Positions 1 through 11,098 are shown, counted from the first letter of the stretch. The stretch: DNA of 25,894 nt from Phallusia fumigata (GCA_008931825.1 QXVZ01003741.1:1-25894); one strand, 5' to 3'. Translations and numbers: made by a program. Notes: a model not told the origin generated them from the sequence alone.

Positions 1-233
1 GGTTATCCAATAAACAAACACATAAAAATGCAAACATTTACCAATGCCTTTAAATGTACCATACAAACCTGTTCCAAAAATTGAAAATGAAAGAGGTTAA
101 CTTAAGTTGCAAAAATGCAAAATTATTGCCTAATGATAGACAGAATATTGTTTTTAGCGACACAAAAAAATCAATTTGATGTGAAATGTTTCAGATTTAT
201 TGTTTCACAATGTATACATACAAAACTATGTAC
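1..233 (-). other. Start of the intron after exon 12 of the RS/RG gene
   Basis: The donor GTACAT at 233-228 follows exon 12. The rest to the window edge is AT-rich with no convincing exon, so the gene's last exons and polyadenylation site lie outside the window. Confidence 0.6.
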
Positions 234-3200
234 CTTTAACATTATCAACAGGTTGGGACAGCATTGCACCTCTGGACAAAGTTGGGATCTTTTGCCCTTC
301 AGTTTTACTCTTGGCATCTGGAGAAAATCCTGGAATGTTTTCCCTGTTGCCCCTGTCTTTAGCATGGGAACCTACAAGCAAAACTAGTTATAGACAACAC
401 CAAGGCAAAATAAATTGCTTTAAACTCTTTGTTTACCTATTGACTCACTGTTGTATTGAAAGGAAGTCATATTATTGTCAGCAAGGGAGGTGGCTGGTTT
501 AGGCCAAGAATCTGAATGTCTCTTTCCATTATCAATTGATTTTTCTGTCTTCTCTGTTTAAATAACATACTGACATCAACTTAATTTTCTTTGTATCTCA
601 AACCACACTCATTTTAGCAGTGTTTTCTCTGCAGCCTAATTCATAATCAATGCATTACTTAATACAGTAAGATTTTTGTATCCAATTTATGCAGAACTTG
701 TTTTTGAAAAGAACAATACATTTGAGCAACACATAAACACTGTTAGCATAAATGAGATTAATTAAAAAACAATAATTTACCAGCTTCCTCTTGCAATTCA
801 CCACCTTCTTCATCCCACGTAGAGGTAGCAGGTCGAGGCCACAAACGAGTGCGGATCACTTCCTTCCTCCTCTTTTGTTTTTCTGTTAGTTCCTGGTTGG
901 AGTGGGAGTAAAATGAATATGATTGGTAAAGACATGGAAACAAATGCTTCAGTATTGTATCACAGAAACCCATATTAAATGCCTCAACTTTACGCATTTA
1001 TACAAATGTTTTCAGGTTTTCTGTAGATTTTAAAAAAAATCAATAGTTGGCACATACAAAATAAACCACAATTTTCTTTCTTTATTTTTATAATTTACAT
1101 GGTGAACAAACAATGATACCTTTTCCACATCTGCAAATTGGCCTGCTTGTTTTTCATCGTCATACTGATTTTGGTTACTTTCGGGGGGTGGTGGTTTACT
1201 ATGGGTAGGAGGTTCACCTGGTGGGGCAGGAGGTGGCACTGGTTTAGGCACTGTAACTGGTTGGGGTAGTGAGACTGTTGACATAGATGTTGGGTAAGTT
1301 GCAACTGGTTGCTGAGGCTGTTGGATTGCTGAATTAAAAACATTGGTGTTGTTTGAAAAATCCATAATTTTTGNATCTCAAACCACACTCATTTTAGCAG
1401 TGTTTTCTCTGCAGCCTAATTCATAATCAATGCATTACTTAATACAGTAAGATTTTTGTATCCAATTTATGCAGAACTTGTTTTTGAAAAGAACAATACA
1501 TTTGAGCAACACATAAACACTGTTAGCATAAATGAGATTAATTAAAAAACAATAATTTACCAGCTTCCTCTTGCAATTCACCACCTTCTTCATCCCACGT
1601 GGAGGTAGCAGGTCGAGGCCACAAACGAGTGCGGATCACTTCCTTCCTCCTCTTTTGTTTTTCTGTTAGTTCCTGGTTGGAGTGGGAGTAAAATGAATAT
1701 GATTGGTAAAGACATGGAAACAAATGCTTCAGTATTGTATCACAGAAACCCATATTAAATGCCTCAACTTTACGCATTTATACAAATGTTTTCAGGTTTT
1801 CTGTAGATTTTAAAAAAAATCAATAGTTGGCACATACAAAATAAACCACAATTTTCTTTCTTTATTTTTATAATTTACATGGTGAACAAACAATGATACC
1901 TTTTCCACATCTGCAAATTGGCCTGCTTGTTTTTCATCGTCATACTGATTTTGGTTACTTTCGGGGGGTGGTGGTTTACTATGGGTAGGAGGTTCACCTG
2001 GTGGGGCAGGAGGTGGCACTGGTTTAGGCACTGTAACTGGTTGGGGTAGTGAGACTGTTGACATAGATGTTGGGTAAGTTGCAACTGGTTGCTGAGGCTG
2101 TTGGATTGCTGAATTAAAAACATTGGTGTTGTTTGAAAAATCCATAATTTTTGGAACATAATGTCTGTGGTGTAAAATGTAATTTCAGCACATTGAAAGG
2201 CAGGAAAAATTTCATTGAACAATGGTAATTTTTGTGTATTCGCATGGGTGACTAAACACTAAAAGAAAGAAATTCAAACCTGTCGGTGGGAGCATGACAA
2301 TGGGCTGTTGACCATCTCGTCCCATTGATGGAATTTGCAAAAGCTGCATTTGTCCATCAGGCCCGGGAACAGCAAGTTGGATAAGATTCATTGGCTGTCC
2401 ATTCCCACCCAAAAATCTCATATCTCCAAGACCAGGGGCCATAAGCATAACTGTGCAAGTACAAATGTATATCACAGAAATATAATAAAAAAAAATTTTG
2501 CTCACCAGCATATTGCTAATACCCTTTAGGAAGAACCATACATTGGAACTGTGCAAATTACTACATGCTGTCATTTATTATTTATGTATCTACAGTTAAC
2601 CAGCACTACACAATACCTGGTTGATTTCCAGGCGTCTGAGTAATTGTTTGTGGCATGAATGGGGTTCCGCTCTGCACTGGGAGGTCTTTTCTGGATCAGT
2701 TCATTTAACAATTTGTTATGCCGACATATACCAACAGATTCACAAACAAAAAATGTAAGCTACATTTCAACTGCTCAAAGCATAGATATGAGTTATGTTA
2801 ACTGTTGAAAGACAGAAAATTTTTGTTCCTATTTAGGTTTTTGTGTGTAGATCAAACCTTATTTCAGTTGGGGTGCCATAAGCACTTTGCACATTTGTGT
2901 CATCACTCGGTCTCATTTTCTTGGACTGTGGAGACATTGAACCTGGTTTAACTTTTGCATGTTTCTTTTTTCGGGAGGCATGTGCCATAGCCCTTTTTTT
3001 CGCAGCTTCTTGACTGGATGAGTCAGACGAATTTTCTGAGCTGTAAACCAAACACCATAAAGTCAATAAACACCACAAAATAAACATCTTAAATTTTTGA
3101 CTAGTTAAATTTTGACAAAACATCAATAGTCAATGTAGTGTATAGTCTTTTATGCCTTAATTAGCACAAGTTGCAGTATACCAACTCATGTGACAGAGGT

Positions 3201-5400
3201 TCTTATAAAATTAATATTTCAATGTGTACAAAAGGGTGGGGAACCTATTTAGTACTGTGGGGTGCATTATGGGCCCCCAAAAAGCTGACACTATTTTCTA
3301 TTGGGTGGCTGTACGTTATATCACTGTACTTTGCAAATGCGGGAGCACTTGTATGAGATTACTATAACACTGAAAAATACAAGGTGGTGGCTACTGGATA
3401 TAACGAACCAAAAATACAAGCCACTGTGTACTCCTATATTTGTGATATTGGTGCAGGCAGCATTATAACTGACCTCTTGTCATCTGAATCTGAAGAACTT
3501 GAAGCTGCGGCCATTTTCATCTTTTTAAGTTTTGCCTTTGTCAGTTTTTTGCTTAGCTTGTTTTTGTTTTTCTTCTTCTTTGCTTTTTTAACACTTTTCA
3601 TCATTTGCAGGATTTCGTTCTCATCCAAGTTATCATCAGACGAATCACTTTTGCTGACTTTTTTCATTTTACCTTGAGCCTTCCTAATTTTCATCAATGA
3701 CTTTTCATGGCGAGCAACAGAGGCAAGAGCAGTTTTTTCCATCATTTGTTGAACTTGAGCTGCTGAATGTCCTTCCTGTTCAACCTGTCCGCCACCTGTT
3801 GCCTGTTCATATGTCTGGAAAAAATATTACTAATGTTAGTATTTGGTTCCAAATGGCCAGAAAAAAAAAATTATTATTCTAGCTGAAACCTAACTTGAAA
3901 AGTGTAAAAGTTCTGGACTTACTGGAAAACTTTTAAACTCCATGTTTGTTTTAAAAGCAGATTTTTCAACAGCTTGCTGTCCCCCAAAAGCATAACCAGA
4001 TTTTCGCGGCACTGTGTCATCATCATACTTTTTGTCAGGAGAATCCCATTTGCTCAAACCAACTTTACCAGGCTCCAGGGTCTTTTTGGAAATTTCTTCT
4101 GCCTCCCTAAAGATTTGAAACACTTTTACTGTGTTTAATATCATTGGCAGGCAGTTAATACAAACAGAAGCTTTAATTTTTTGAAATGTATGAAATATGA
4201 ATTTGCTAACTTGTAGTGTTAGATTTTTATCAAAATAGGGTTTTACCTGAAAAAAGCTGTATTTGGTTTTGAAACAGGTTTATCCTCAACTTTTGGAGAG
4301 AGTTTGTATGTAGGTGCCATTTGGGGCCGATCATGGGACCTAGATCGAGACTTGGATAAAGAACGTGACCGCGATCGAGAATATGAATCCCTTCTCCCAC
4401 TGGAGTACGAACGTTCTCTGGAGCGTGACCTTGAATATGATCTGGAGCGTGATCTATAACATAATTTATTACATAATAAAAACTTTTAACAATAAACAGT
4501 GTCAGAAACATGCAAATACCTTGAATCATAGTTTCTGGAATAGTTGCGACGCTTAGGAACATACCCACCACCTCTTTGATTCCAATTTCCTCTGTAATTT
4601 CCTCTGCCTCTATTTTGCCACCTGAACAATATAAAATAACATTATTTATTTCCACAAATTTATGTGATGATAAATCAGCTTTGTGCACAGCATTAGCAGC
4701 TAAAATGTTATATTGCTTATTGATATAATCATTTTGTCTAAATAAAAATCTCATGGTGATCTTAATACACATTTGTTTACCTGCCACGTGGATTGTAATT
4801 TCCCCTGTAATTGTTGTAATTGTTGTAGTTGTTATAGTTTCTTTGGTTCCAGTTGCTCTGTTGAAATGCACCTCTTGATTCACCAGGAGCACGAAATCTC
4901 ATTTTTGTCCAGTTTGCTGTTCGAAGATTTGCACCACTTTCTGTCCGAATTGGACTTAAAGAGATGGATTTCCTAGCATTCCTGAAGCATGTCAATGGAG
5001 TCGAACAAATTAACAATTTACAAATAGTACCTCCCAAAATATAAATAGTTTTTGCAATAGGAGTGCTAATATTGAGCAACTGGTTGGTGTGAAATCAGAT
5101 AAATATTCATAAAAAGTAATTAACTTTAAGGAATCAAACTATACGTGCAGAGTATTAACAATCTTCACAACATTTACACTGATCCTCAATCTGCAACACT
5201 TCCTTTAAAAATCTAAGTCAAATAATCTGTCAGGCACAATATGATATCATTTATAAATTTAACCAAAACAAAAACAAGAAAAGACAGGTGCAAACAATTA
5301 GTTATTTGAACTTATGACAAGATGCATACAAACAAATTACAACTCACCTTCGATCAGGATAATTGCTGTTGTGTCTTGGACTTGGCGAACGCGACGACAT
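234..5400 (-). CDS. RS/RG-rich nuclear protein, probable splicing or RNA-processing factor (12 exons, 3' end outside window)
   Basis: Twelve exons are joined by GT-AG introns: 5400-5348, 4981-4781, 4621-4520, 4453-4247, 4106-3923, 3814-3474, 3040-2858, 2690-2617, 2450-2280, 2164-1900, then 1672-1561 (also present as 892-781), then 371-234, which ends in a donor. About 677 residues are visible. In order there are: an N-terminal MSSRSPSPRHNS segment; an Asn/Tyr/Arg/Gly-rich stretch (about 60-110) with YNN repeats and RG motifs; an Arg-Ser repeat block (about 118-160); a charged linker; a Lys-rich, acidic-Ser stretch (about 280-400); Gly/Met/Gln-rich and Pro-rich segments; and a basic segment around KQKRRKEVIRTRLWPRP. 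I see no RRM, zinc finger or enzyme domain. RS and RG regions are known to drive nuclear-speckle and RNA contacts, so a role in pre-mRNA processing is inferred. The layout recalls THRAP3/BCLAF1, but I cannot assign orthology. The reading frame is one base short between exons 9 and 10. Confidence 0.8.
372..780 (-). other. Intron between exons 11 and 12 of the RS/RG gene
   Basis: AT-rich intron sequence between the donor at 780 and the acceptor before 371. The left edge of copy A of the 779-bp duplication (from 595) lies inside it. I see no other feature. Confidence 0.65.
595..2153. repeat. Direct duplication of 779 bp around a single N (copy A 595-1373, copy B 1375-2153)
   Basis: The sequence after the n at 1374 restarts at the same base as 595 and runs in register (offset 780) for 779 bp. 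By eye I find a single substitution (A at 821, G at 1601). Copy B carries exon 10 with its acceptor and exon 11. Copy A carries exon 10 cut off before its acceptor, plus exon 11 (892-781). Because copy A of exon 10 cannot be spliced in, and two exon 11 copies in series would break the frame (entry phase 0, exit phase 1), this is best read as an unmerged assembly overlap rather than a true tandem duplication. Confidence 0.9.
3041..3473 (-). other. Intron 6 of the RS/RG gene
   Basis: This 433-base intron is among the longer ones in the gene. Its middle (about 3220-3370) is less AT-rich than the other introns and contains G runs. I see no terminal inverted repeats, no target duplication and no coding exon in it. 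Confidence 0.6.
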
Positions 5401-5411
5401 TTTACCCTTTT

Positions 5412-5441
5412 TTACCGCAAATGTTTACGAAAAAATAGCAT
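5412..5441 (-). CDS. Nine-codon upstream ORF in the leader of the RS/RG gene
   Basis: An ATG at 5441-5439 opens a 9-codon frame that stops (TAA) at 5414-5412, eleven bases before the main ATG at 5400. The sequence just upstream is T-rich and ends in AAAG, so if that AG is the 3' splice site the exon begins with this ATG. It could modulate translation of the main frame. It could also be ignored if the leader before it is very short or added by trans-splicing. No conservation data are available here. Confidence 0.35.
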   Translation of the reverse strand: MLFFRKHLR

Positions 5442-5690
5442 CTTTAAATAAAAAAGGTATGGTATGAAATGTTAAGATACAGCAAATTAAACTTTTTGAT
5501 TGGGGCTTGATCTACCCACTACTCATTTCAGTTACACAGTTGAGTATTTCTAAACTACATTTAAGCCCATAACTGTAAGTCAAATTTCCATCCAAACCTC
5601 TTCAAAAAAATAGTCATGTGCTAGAAAACAAAAAATCGTCGATACGTTGCAAAACTACACACAAATTATAAACTATTATTTGCAGTTTTT

Positions 5691-5755
5691 ACCTAGTTTC
5701 GCTTCTGCAACAAGGTTTCGCGACTTCCCTATTGGCCGGAAAAAACACGTGACAT
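5691..5755 (-). promoter_or_regulatory. Putative promoter and noncoding first exon of the RS/RG gene
   Basis: On the minus strand, a CACGTG E-box (5751-5746), an ETS-type core TTCCGG (5741-5736) and a CCAAT box (5735-5731) lie within 21 bases. They are followed by a short CpG-containing segment ending in CTAG|GTAAAA at 5693/5692, a good donor. The matching acceptor would be AAAG at 5443-5442. A TATA-less promoter with E-box, ETS and CCAAT sites fits a constitutively expressed gene. The start site itself is inferred. Confidence 0.45.
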
Positions 5756-5759
5756 GTAA

Positions 5760-7057
5760 CAATTCTATGGATATCACACGAGGAGACACGTAACTAAACA
5801 TTTAATATCGGCAATCGGCACTTTGATTTCACAAATTCTGGATTACTTCAATCTCTAAACATGTTTCGTGTATTTTAAAGAAATTCTGGTACACACAACT
5901 CAATTCGTACAGTACCGTACTGTCATCCTTGTACCCGAGGTGGCGGTCGAGAGAACAATAACAAATGTTTTGTGTGCAAAAACCAGTACTAACACATATT
6001 GTGCAAATGTTTAAATATATAATGTGTAAAATGATAAGTTAGCAATATTCTCACCGTTAAGGCACAATAAGAGCAATTTTTTAAATTGTACCCTATATTA
6101 ACGTAGGCTCCCCTCAAAAATCAAAGTTCTATAGGTTTGGTTGGTTGGTCCCCCAACAAATATTTTTTGGGCTGGCTATGCTTTTGATTTCCAACTATAT
6201 GCAGCCTTTAGGCAGAGGGATTTTGTTGCAATAGGCTGGTGAAAATCCGTCAATTATCGTGTGACCGCAGAGACTACTAAATATTTAGCAGTTTCCAATG
6301 TGACGATGTCGTTCATACCTTGTAGAATGTCTTCGCTTTATCTGATTCGGATGAGTTTTACCAGCTCCGACGCTGGGAAAATTTGAAGGCTATAAGGCCG
6401 TTATTTGAGCTGCTTTTACGTATAGGCCTACCTCATCTTCGTTTTAATAATATGATTTTGAAAACCTAATAATCTACTGGGTTAGCTACGAGATAGACAG
6501 GCGTTTAGTGATATTAAATATCTATAATCGCACAAAATATGATAGTAGTTTTGTCCGTTTTGAACGCAAGCAGTTATATATTGATTGACTGATTTTAATT
6601 GTCCAAGAGCGGGAATATCTAAAATTGCACAGGCGCTCGGTACGCCTCTCAAAAGTGTAAAACTTCTGGTCTGTTCACCCGCTGTCGGTGCCTTCGAAAA
6701 TTGGCCCACTAGGTAACACAGGAGGTCTTGGGATTAAAAGTAGGCCTACTGCGGGTAATGTGTCAAGGTAGAAAAAAATCGAACGCAATTCTTGCTATTA
6801 ACGCTGGCGGTTAGTGTTGTTCGGTCAGGGGGTAGGGTTCAGTAAAAATAGTAGACTAATTACTGTTTTGCAATTGGCGAAGCTCGTCAATATTTAGGTT
6901 GCCAAGCTTAACACTACAAGCAATGCATGACGAAAGTTTTAAACTTGCAAGAGGCGAAACGAACGGCCTGGCAGTTTTGCACTAAACCCGCCAAACAGCG
7001 ACTAGTGCCGTTTACGTTGCAGATGACTATTTCGTGACATTGTTTGTCCATTTGCAG
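5760..7057. other. Intergenic region upstream of the RS/RG gene
   Basis: No reading frame here has both coding character and splice sites. A minus-strand open frame at 6482-6709 (75 codons) shows no recognisable composition. CpG becomes frequent from about 6230. Short GGTTGGTTGG and CCCCCAAC runs occur around 6137-6156. Confidence 0.5.
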
Positions 7058-7261
7058 CAACGCGTCGGAGGCTCATTGCTCAACCAAGGCGAAGTTTATG
7101 CCAACTGTAACTTGCCAAAGGCCAATGCCCAACAAGAACTAAAGCTCCCCGAAAATCAAGCATTGTTTTGGAAAGAGCTGCGTGAATTAACAAAGACTTG
7201 CAATTTATACACGCGCCTTCAGCCAACCGGACAGATTGCCTTTTCCTTTACCTCTTGTAGA
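7058..7261 (+). CDS. Isolated candidate internal exon, unknown product
   Basis: A 204-base open segment (68 codons, no stop) lies between a good acceptor (pyrimidine-rich, ending TTTGCAG at 7051-7057) and a consensus donor GTGAGT starting at 7262. The peptide is mixed and protein-like, beginning QQRVGGSLLNQGEVYANCNL and containing FWKELRELTKTC. I recognise no family in it. No partner exon was found on either side before the convergent NDUFB3 gene, so it could be a chance open frame with fortuitous splice sites or an exon of a poorly visible gene. Confidence 0.3.
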
Positions 7262-7788
7262 GTGAGTCGTACTTGGTTGTTGTGTTTATGGTAGTCTATT
7301 TTTGCTCAGTAGATAGAGCTCGAAAACATTTACTTGAATATCCCTTCTATACAAGTTAGGTCATGGATGTCTATTGGTGGTGGTGCATACATCGTTTCAT
7401 TGCCTACACAGTGGCGTGATTGTGTTCAAAATAATTTTGCACGCATTGGGGGAGGGAGCAAATGGGTTAATACCAACTTGAAAAGGTTTTTTTCCGAGCC
7501 CTGTTTCTTGAAAAAGAAACAATGTTTGCAGATGTTCAATTTGCAGTAGGAATATGAAAACATTCCCATTATGAAATTGTAGTGGTACCTTCACTGCCTT
7601 GTCTGGCTAATTATATCATTCTTTGCAGCACTTAGGCACAGAATTTAATTTTGTCCAAAACTGCAAAGTGGACATTTCTAGTCTTCTGTTGGAACCACAA
7701 ACACTTATTGAAGCTGATTTCTCAAACCACACATTGAAACACAGCTTTTTTTCCAATGTTGTACAAATAAAATTATATGAAAACAAAC
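7262..7788. other. Region between the candidate exon and the NDUFB3 stop
   Basis: It contains the presumed 3' untranslated region of NDUFB3 (minus strand, from 7788 leftwards). An AATAAG variant polyadenylation-like signal lies on the minus strand at 7709-7704. No canonical AATAAA is seen within about 80 bases of the stop. A lone CAGTGGCGT at about 7409 resembles a transposon end but has no partner. Confidence 0.4.
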
Positions 7789-8629
7789 TTAATGGTGTCC
7801 ACCATCACTTTTTGATGAAACAAAATATTCAATACCGAGTGCACCAAGAAATATAGCAAAACCCGGAATAATACCTCTCCTGAAAAGCTGCAAAACATCA
7901 TATCTTTTTAACGGGGTGTATATATGTATAAGCTGACATTAGCCAATAAAATATACATACCCTTGGCAATGACATGTGTTTATTTGACATTTTGTACATC
8001 CAAACTTCATTTCTCAACCATGGATTGTGCAATCCCTTTGCATTCAGCCTTTTTTGAACATCTTCTAATGGAGTTCCTTCAATCTTCCAAGTTCTGGAAA
8101 AAAACAACCATGCTATAATGACATAAACACAACAAAAATTACAATTATCGATCTCAATTAAACTTTACCGGGAAACAACATAAATGACACATATTTTTCT
8201 AATTGTTATGGCTAACAGCAACAGCAATTAGCATAACCAGTCAATACAGCCACTAAAATATTCTTTAATAAATTTGTGTACCCCAGGTGAATCAAATATG
8301 GCAACATTATCCACATAAAAATGCAAGACAGTTAGGTTCAGATATATATTATGCACATTTTTATGGAACACGCCAAAACTAAATTTTACTGCTGCAGCAG
8401 GCGATAGGGCTACAATCAATTATTATATTAAAGGTTAGCTGATGTATTCTGTGCCTTTGTTACTAATGTGATGATTGTATTTATTTGCAAACGTAGTAAC
8501 TAATACACACTATGGTCAAAAAGTTTACAAAACAGTGCAAAACATTGCAATCTGGAGATTCTGGAATAAAGATACTTACGACCAGTGGGGTTTGTACTTT
8601 TCAGGAATCTCTTCCCAATTGTAGCCCAT
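7789..8629 (-). CDS. NDUFB3: NADH:ubiquinone oxidoreductase subunit B3 (complex I, B12 subunit)
   Basis: Three exons, 8629-8580, 8093-7961 and 7887-7789, give 50+133+99 bases, or 93 residues plus TAA. Exon 2 encodes [20 protein letters not shown] followed by [10 protein letters not shown], the family's hallmark block (the human protein has WKIEGTPLE...KGL.DPW.RNE.W). Exon 3 supplies the single membrane helix (about residues 66-84, [19 protein letters not shown]) and a His-His C-terminus, as in the vertebrate protein. The length is close to the usual 98 residues, with a shorter N-terminus lacking the His-rich start. The protein is an accessory subunit of the membrane arm of mitochondrial complex I, needed for assembly rather than catalysis. 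Splice phases agree (2 then 0). The start chosen is the first in-frame ATG of exon 1. Introns are 486 and 73 bases. Confidence 0.95.
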
Positions 8630-8639
8630 GTTTCAATTT

Positions 8640-9154
8640 TACCATAGAAAAGCAAACAAATTAAATGTTCATCTGTGTTTCACAAATCCCCAAGTGAGAT
8701 TGAGATTTGAGAACTTTTTTGTTGAGACTTGAGAGTTGAGGACTCAGAACCAGAAGTTTCACACTGACTGACGTTAAATGTAAAAAATGCTGCAATAAAA
8801 AATCGAAACATCAAAAAACTATGCTCAAACAAAATTAATCTTCCGTGAAAATGAATCCAAAAATTATCAAACAAGAAATCAAAAATTTAATCAAGTAACT
8901 GCCAAAAGTATCCTTTATTACCAAATCTACGTATAAGTAATCTTATTTTATACGTAGTATGTCTTAAATTCACATTAACTGGTGTGTCTTTACCCTGATT
9001 TTTAATTTGACGGGGAAAAATCGCAAGTTTTCAAACAAAGTGTTAAAAAACTGAATCAAAAGACAAAGTATCTAGTGATGAAACTACCGTTGCAGCTGTA
9101 GCGTTTAACACATCACATTAGTATCCCAACTTGTTAGCACATTAAGAGCTGGGA
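8640..9154. other. Region upstream of the NDUFB3 start codon
   Basis: AT-rich and CpG-poor, like the NDUFB3 gene body. A purine-rich run with GAGA/TTGAG repeats lies near 8695-8745. An out-of-frame ATG upstream of the NDUFB3 start (8643-8641, minus strand) suggests that the mature leader may be spliced. No coding feature is seen. Confidence 0.4.
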
Positions 9155-9374
9155 CAGTGGTTCCTAACCAGGAAGGGATTTTGATGGGCTAAGGGGAGGA
9201 ATTTCCACTTTTCTCAAAGTTATTCATGATAAGTGTAGTACTTCTTTTGAGGTAGACCAGTGGTTCCAAACTCTTACCATTGCTTTTTATCAATTCTTGT
9301 CTAGAAGGGGAGGAATGAAAAGTTCCAAAATAAGAAAGGAGGGGCCATGCATTTAAAAAGGTTAAGAACCACCG
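9155..9374. mobile_element. Nonautonomous hAT-type MITE (220 bp)
   Basis: The left end CAGTGGTTCCTAACC and the right end (reverse complement CGGTGGTTCTTAACC) match at 13 of 15 positions. They are flanked by 8-base sequences AGCTGGGA (9147-9154) and GGCTAGGA (9375-9382) that agree at 6 of 8, the 8-bp target duplication expected for hAT elements. There is no transposase inside. A second left-end-like motif, CAGTGGTTCC, starts at 9258, so the element may be a composite or a nested insertion. The decay of the flanks suggests an old insertion. Confidence 0.7.
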
Positions 9375-11098
9375 GGCTAGGAATGATAAATGCGTGAAGC
9401 ATACTATTAGATCAGTATGTGTGTCCTTGGCTTTTTTGACAATTTGGCTGGTTGCTCTGGAGCCCCTTTAGTTGTTCACCCTTTTGAACTAAACAAACAT
9501 GTTCGTTCATGAGCCAGATCATTTAATAATACCTTGTAGCCTGGTTTCTAGAGTTGCGCTCGATTAATCGTCTTTAGCAAAAGTTAGACCATGGGCCGGT
9601 ATTTTCACTCCTTCTTGATGGTTCTATTAACCCGTCGAATCACGCCACTTATTTAACGATATATCTGCATTTTTGTCCGTTACTTTCGCGCTTCATAATG
9701 TTTCACCGTTTTTTTGCGATTTCCGATTTTTCGGTAGTTGCTCGGTGTTACTGTGTGGCTATATTTTTATACAAAGCGAAATAATCTTTACTCAACTCAA
9801 GTCCTCGAAGCTCCTGCGTTCGCCAAGACACATCCTCACCATTCCGTTATAACTGGTTCACAACTGCCACAAGAGAGCAGCAAAGGGTCAAAGTCTCTTA
9901 ACGACTAACACTCTGCCGTGCCGAGCTATTTCTATTGTTTAACGATAGTTTTTGTAGATGCCTACAGTTTAGCTGTCGTTAAATGCGTCCACGAAGTTTT
10001 TCAAAAAAATGTTAAAAACAATCAGTTTACAAAAAAAAGTTACTGCGAAAAGTTGTATATAAAACAAACCGCCTAAACTTGTCGAGTGTCGATAGCACCA
10101 TGCACATACCTCCACTGCGGCCCTATTTCAGTTGATCAGACCAAATCAACAAATATGTGATGAAAACAGCGAAAAAAGCAATAAGTTGTGTAAGTTCCAA
10201 TTAACAACATAGTGCATCGTTTTTTCTCGAAGTCTGTGCATTCAAAGTTTTCGGTTTCACTATTGCGTTGGTTTCCAAACGAAGTGCCGCAACACGATTG
10301 CGTGCCGGTTGTATTGCTTTTAGTCGCACTACTTTTTCTTAGTCTGTTTACGATACTGCTTTATAAGTCTGTATGAAACTAAATTATTTTTTTCATTACA
10401 GTTGAAATCAAATCTACTAACATTTAATGTTTTGGTTGTTTTTATCTTGCGAAGTCAAATATTTTGCACAATCTTATCAGTCGTTCACATTTTCCATGAA
10501 TTCTTGTATAGGTGCCGCAAACAATAAATTCATTGGCAGCGTGTCAAATGGGAACGGATGCACTATTAGATTGAATGTTTACGAGGACTTGGTTAGTTCC
10601 AACCTTTATTTCTTTCTGCCAAAGTTCCCGCTGGTGGCTCTGTTAACATTTTCGTCGCTAGAAAAAAACAGCTTAAGTGCACTTCCGACCAACAGCAAAC
10701 AAGTCGAGTGCTTTTCCTGTTTAAAGCGGTAGCAGTAAGTGATTTATTTTCAACCGGGCGGTAATAAAAGCTTTTCCTTATAAAGTGTCTCGACCACCCA
10801 CAAGCATTTGAAGAGATTCAATTATGCTTCATCGCTGCTAAGCAACCAATCCCAAATTAATTTGAAAGTTAGAATGACTATTGTGTTTATAGACGGCGTT
10901 TGTTTCAGTTGGTGAAAGGCAAATGAGACGAAATGAGGGCAATGAGGCATTTTGGATTTGAATTTGTTAGTTCTACAATTAAAGTATAGGCCACTGGAAC
11001 AATTTATACCAGGTGTAAAAATCTTTACCAGTATGTAAGCTTTTGAAAATGTGAAATGACTTATTAATATGACCATCTAAGTGTCAAAGTTTTATATT

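Noticed and set aside
1095..2222. Alternative Gln/Leu-rich minus-strand frame over exon 10 in both copies
   Set aside because: It is continuous with the acceptor phase but reads a Pro-rich coding segment out of frame and cannot join exon 11 in its frame; kept only as evidence of a one-base conflict.
3384..3677. 97-codon Phe/Leu/Ser-rich plus-strand frame resembling a membrane protein
   Set aside because: It is the complement of the Lys/Asp/Ser-rich exon 6 of the RS/RG gene; antisense of Lys-rich codons gives Phe/Leu.
7409..7417. CAGTGGCGT, typical of another hAT-like end
   Set aside because: No inverted partner or 8-bp target duplication found nearby; the CACGCCACTT near 9643 is too far away and unsupported.
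7623..7856. 77-codon plus-strand open frame after a TTTGCAG
   Set aside because: It is the antisense shadow of NDUFB3 exon 3 and its 3' untranslated region, whose minus-strand reading is unambiguous.
10427..10732. 101-codon plus-strand open frame
   Set aside because: No recognisable domain, no convincing flanking exons, unremarkable codon composition.
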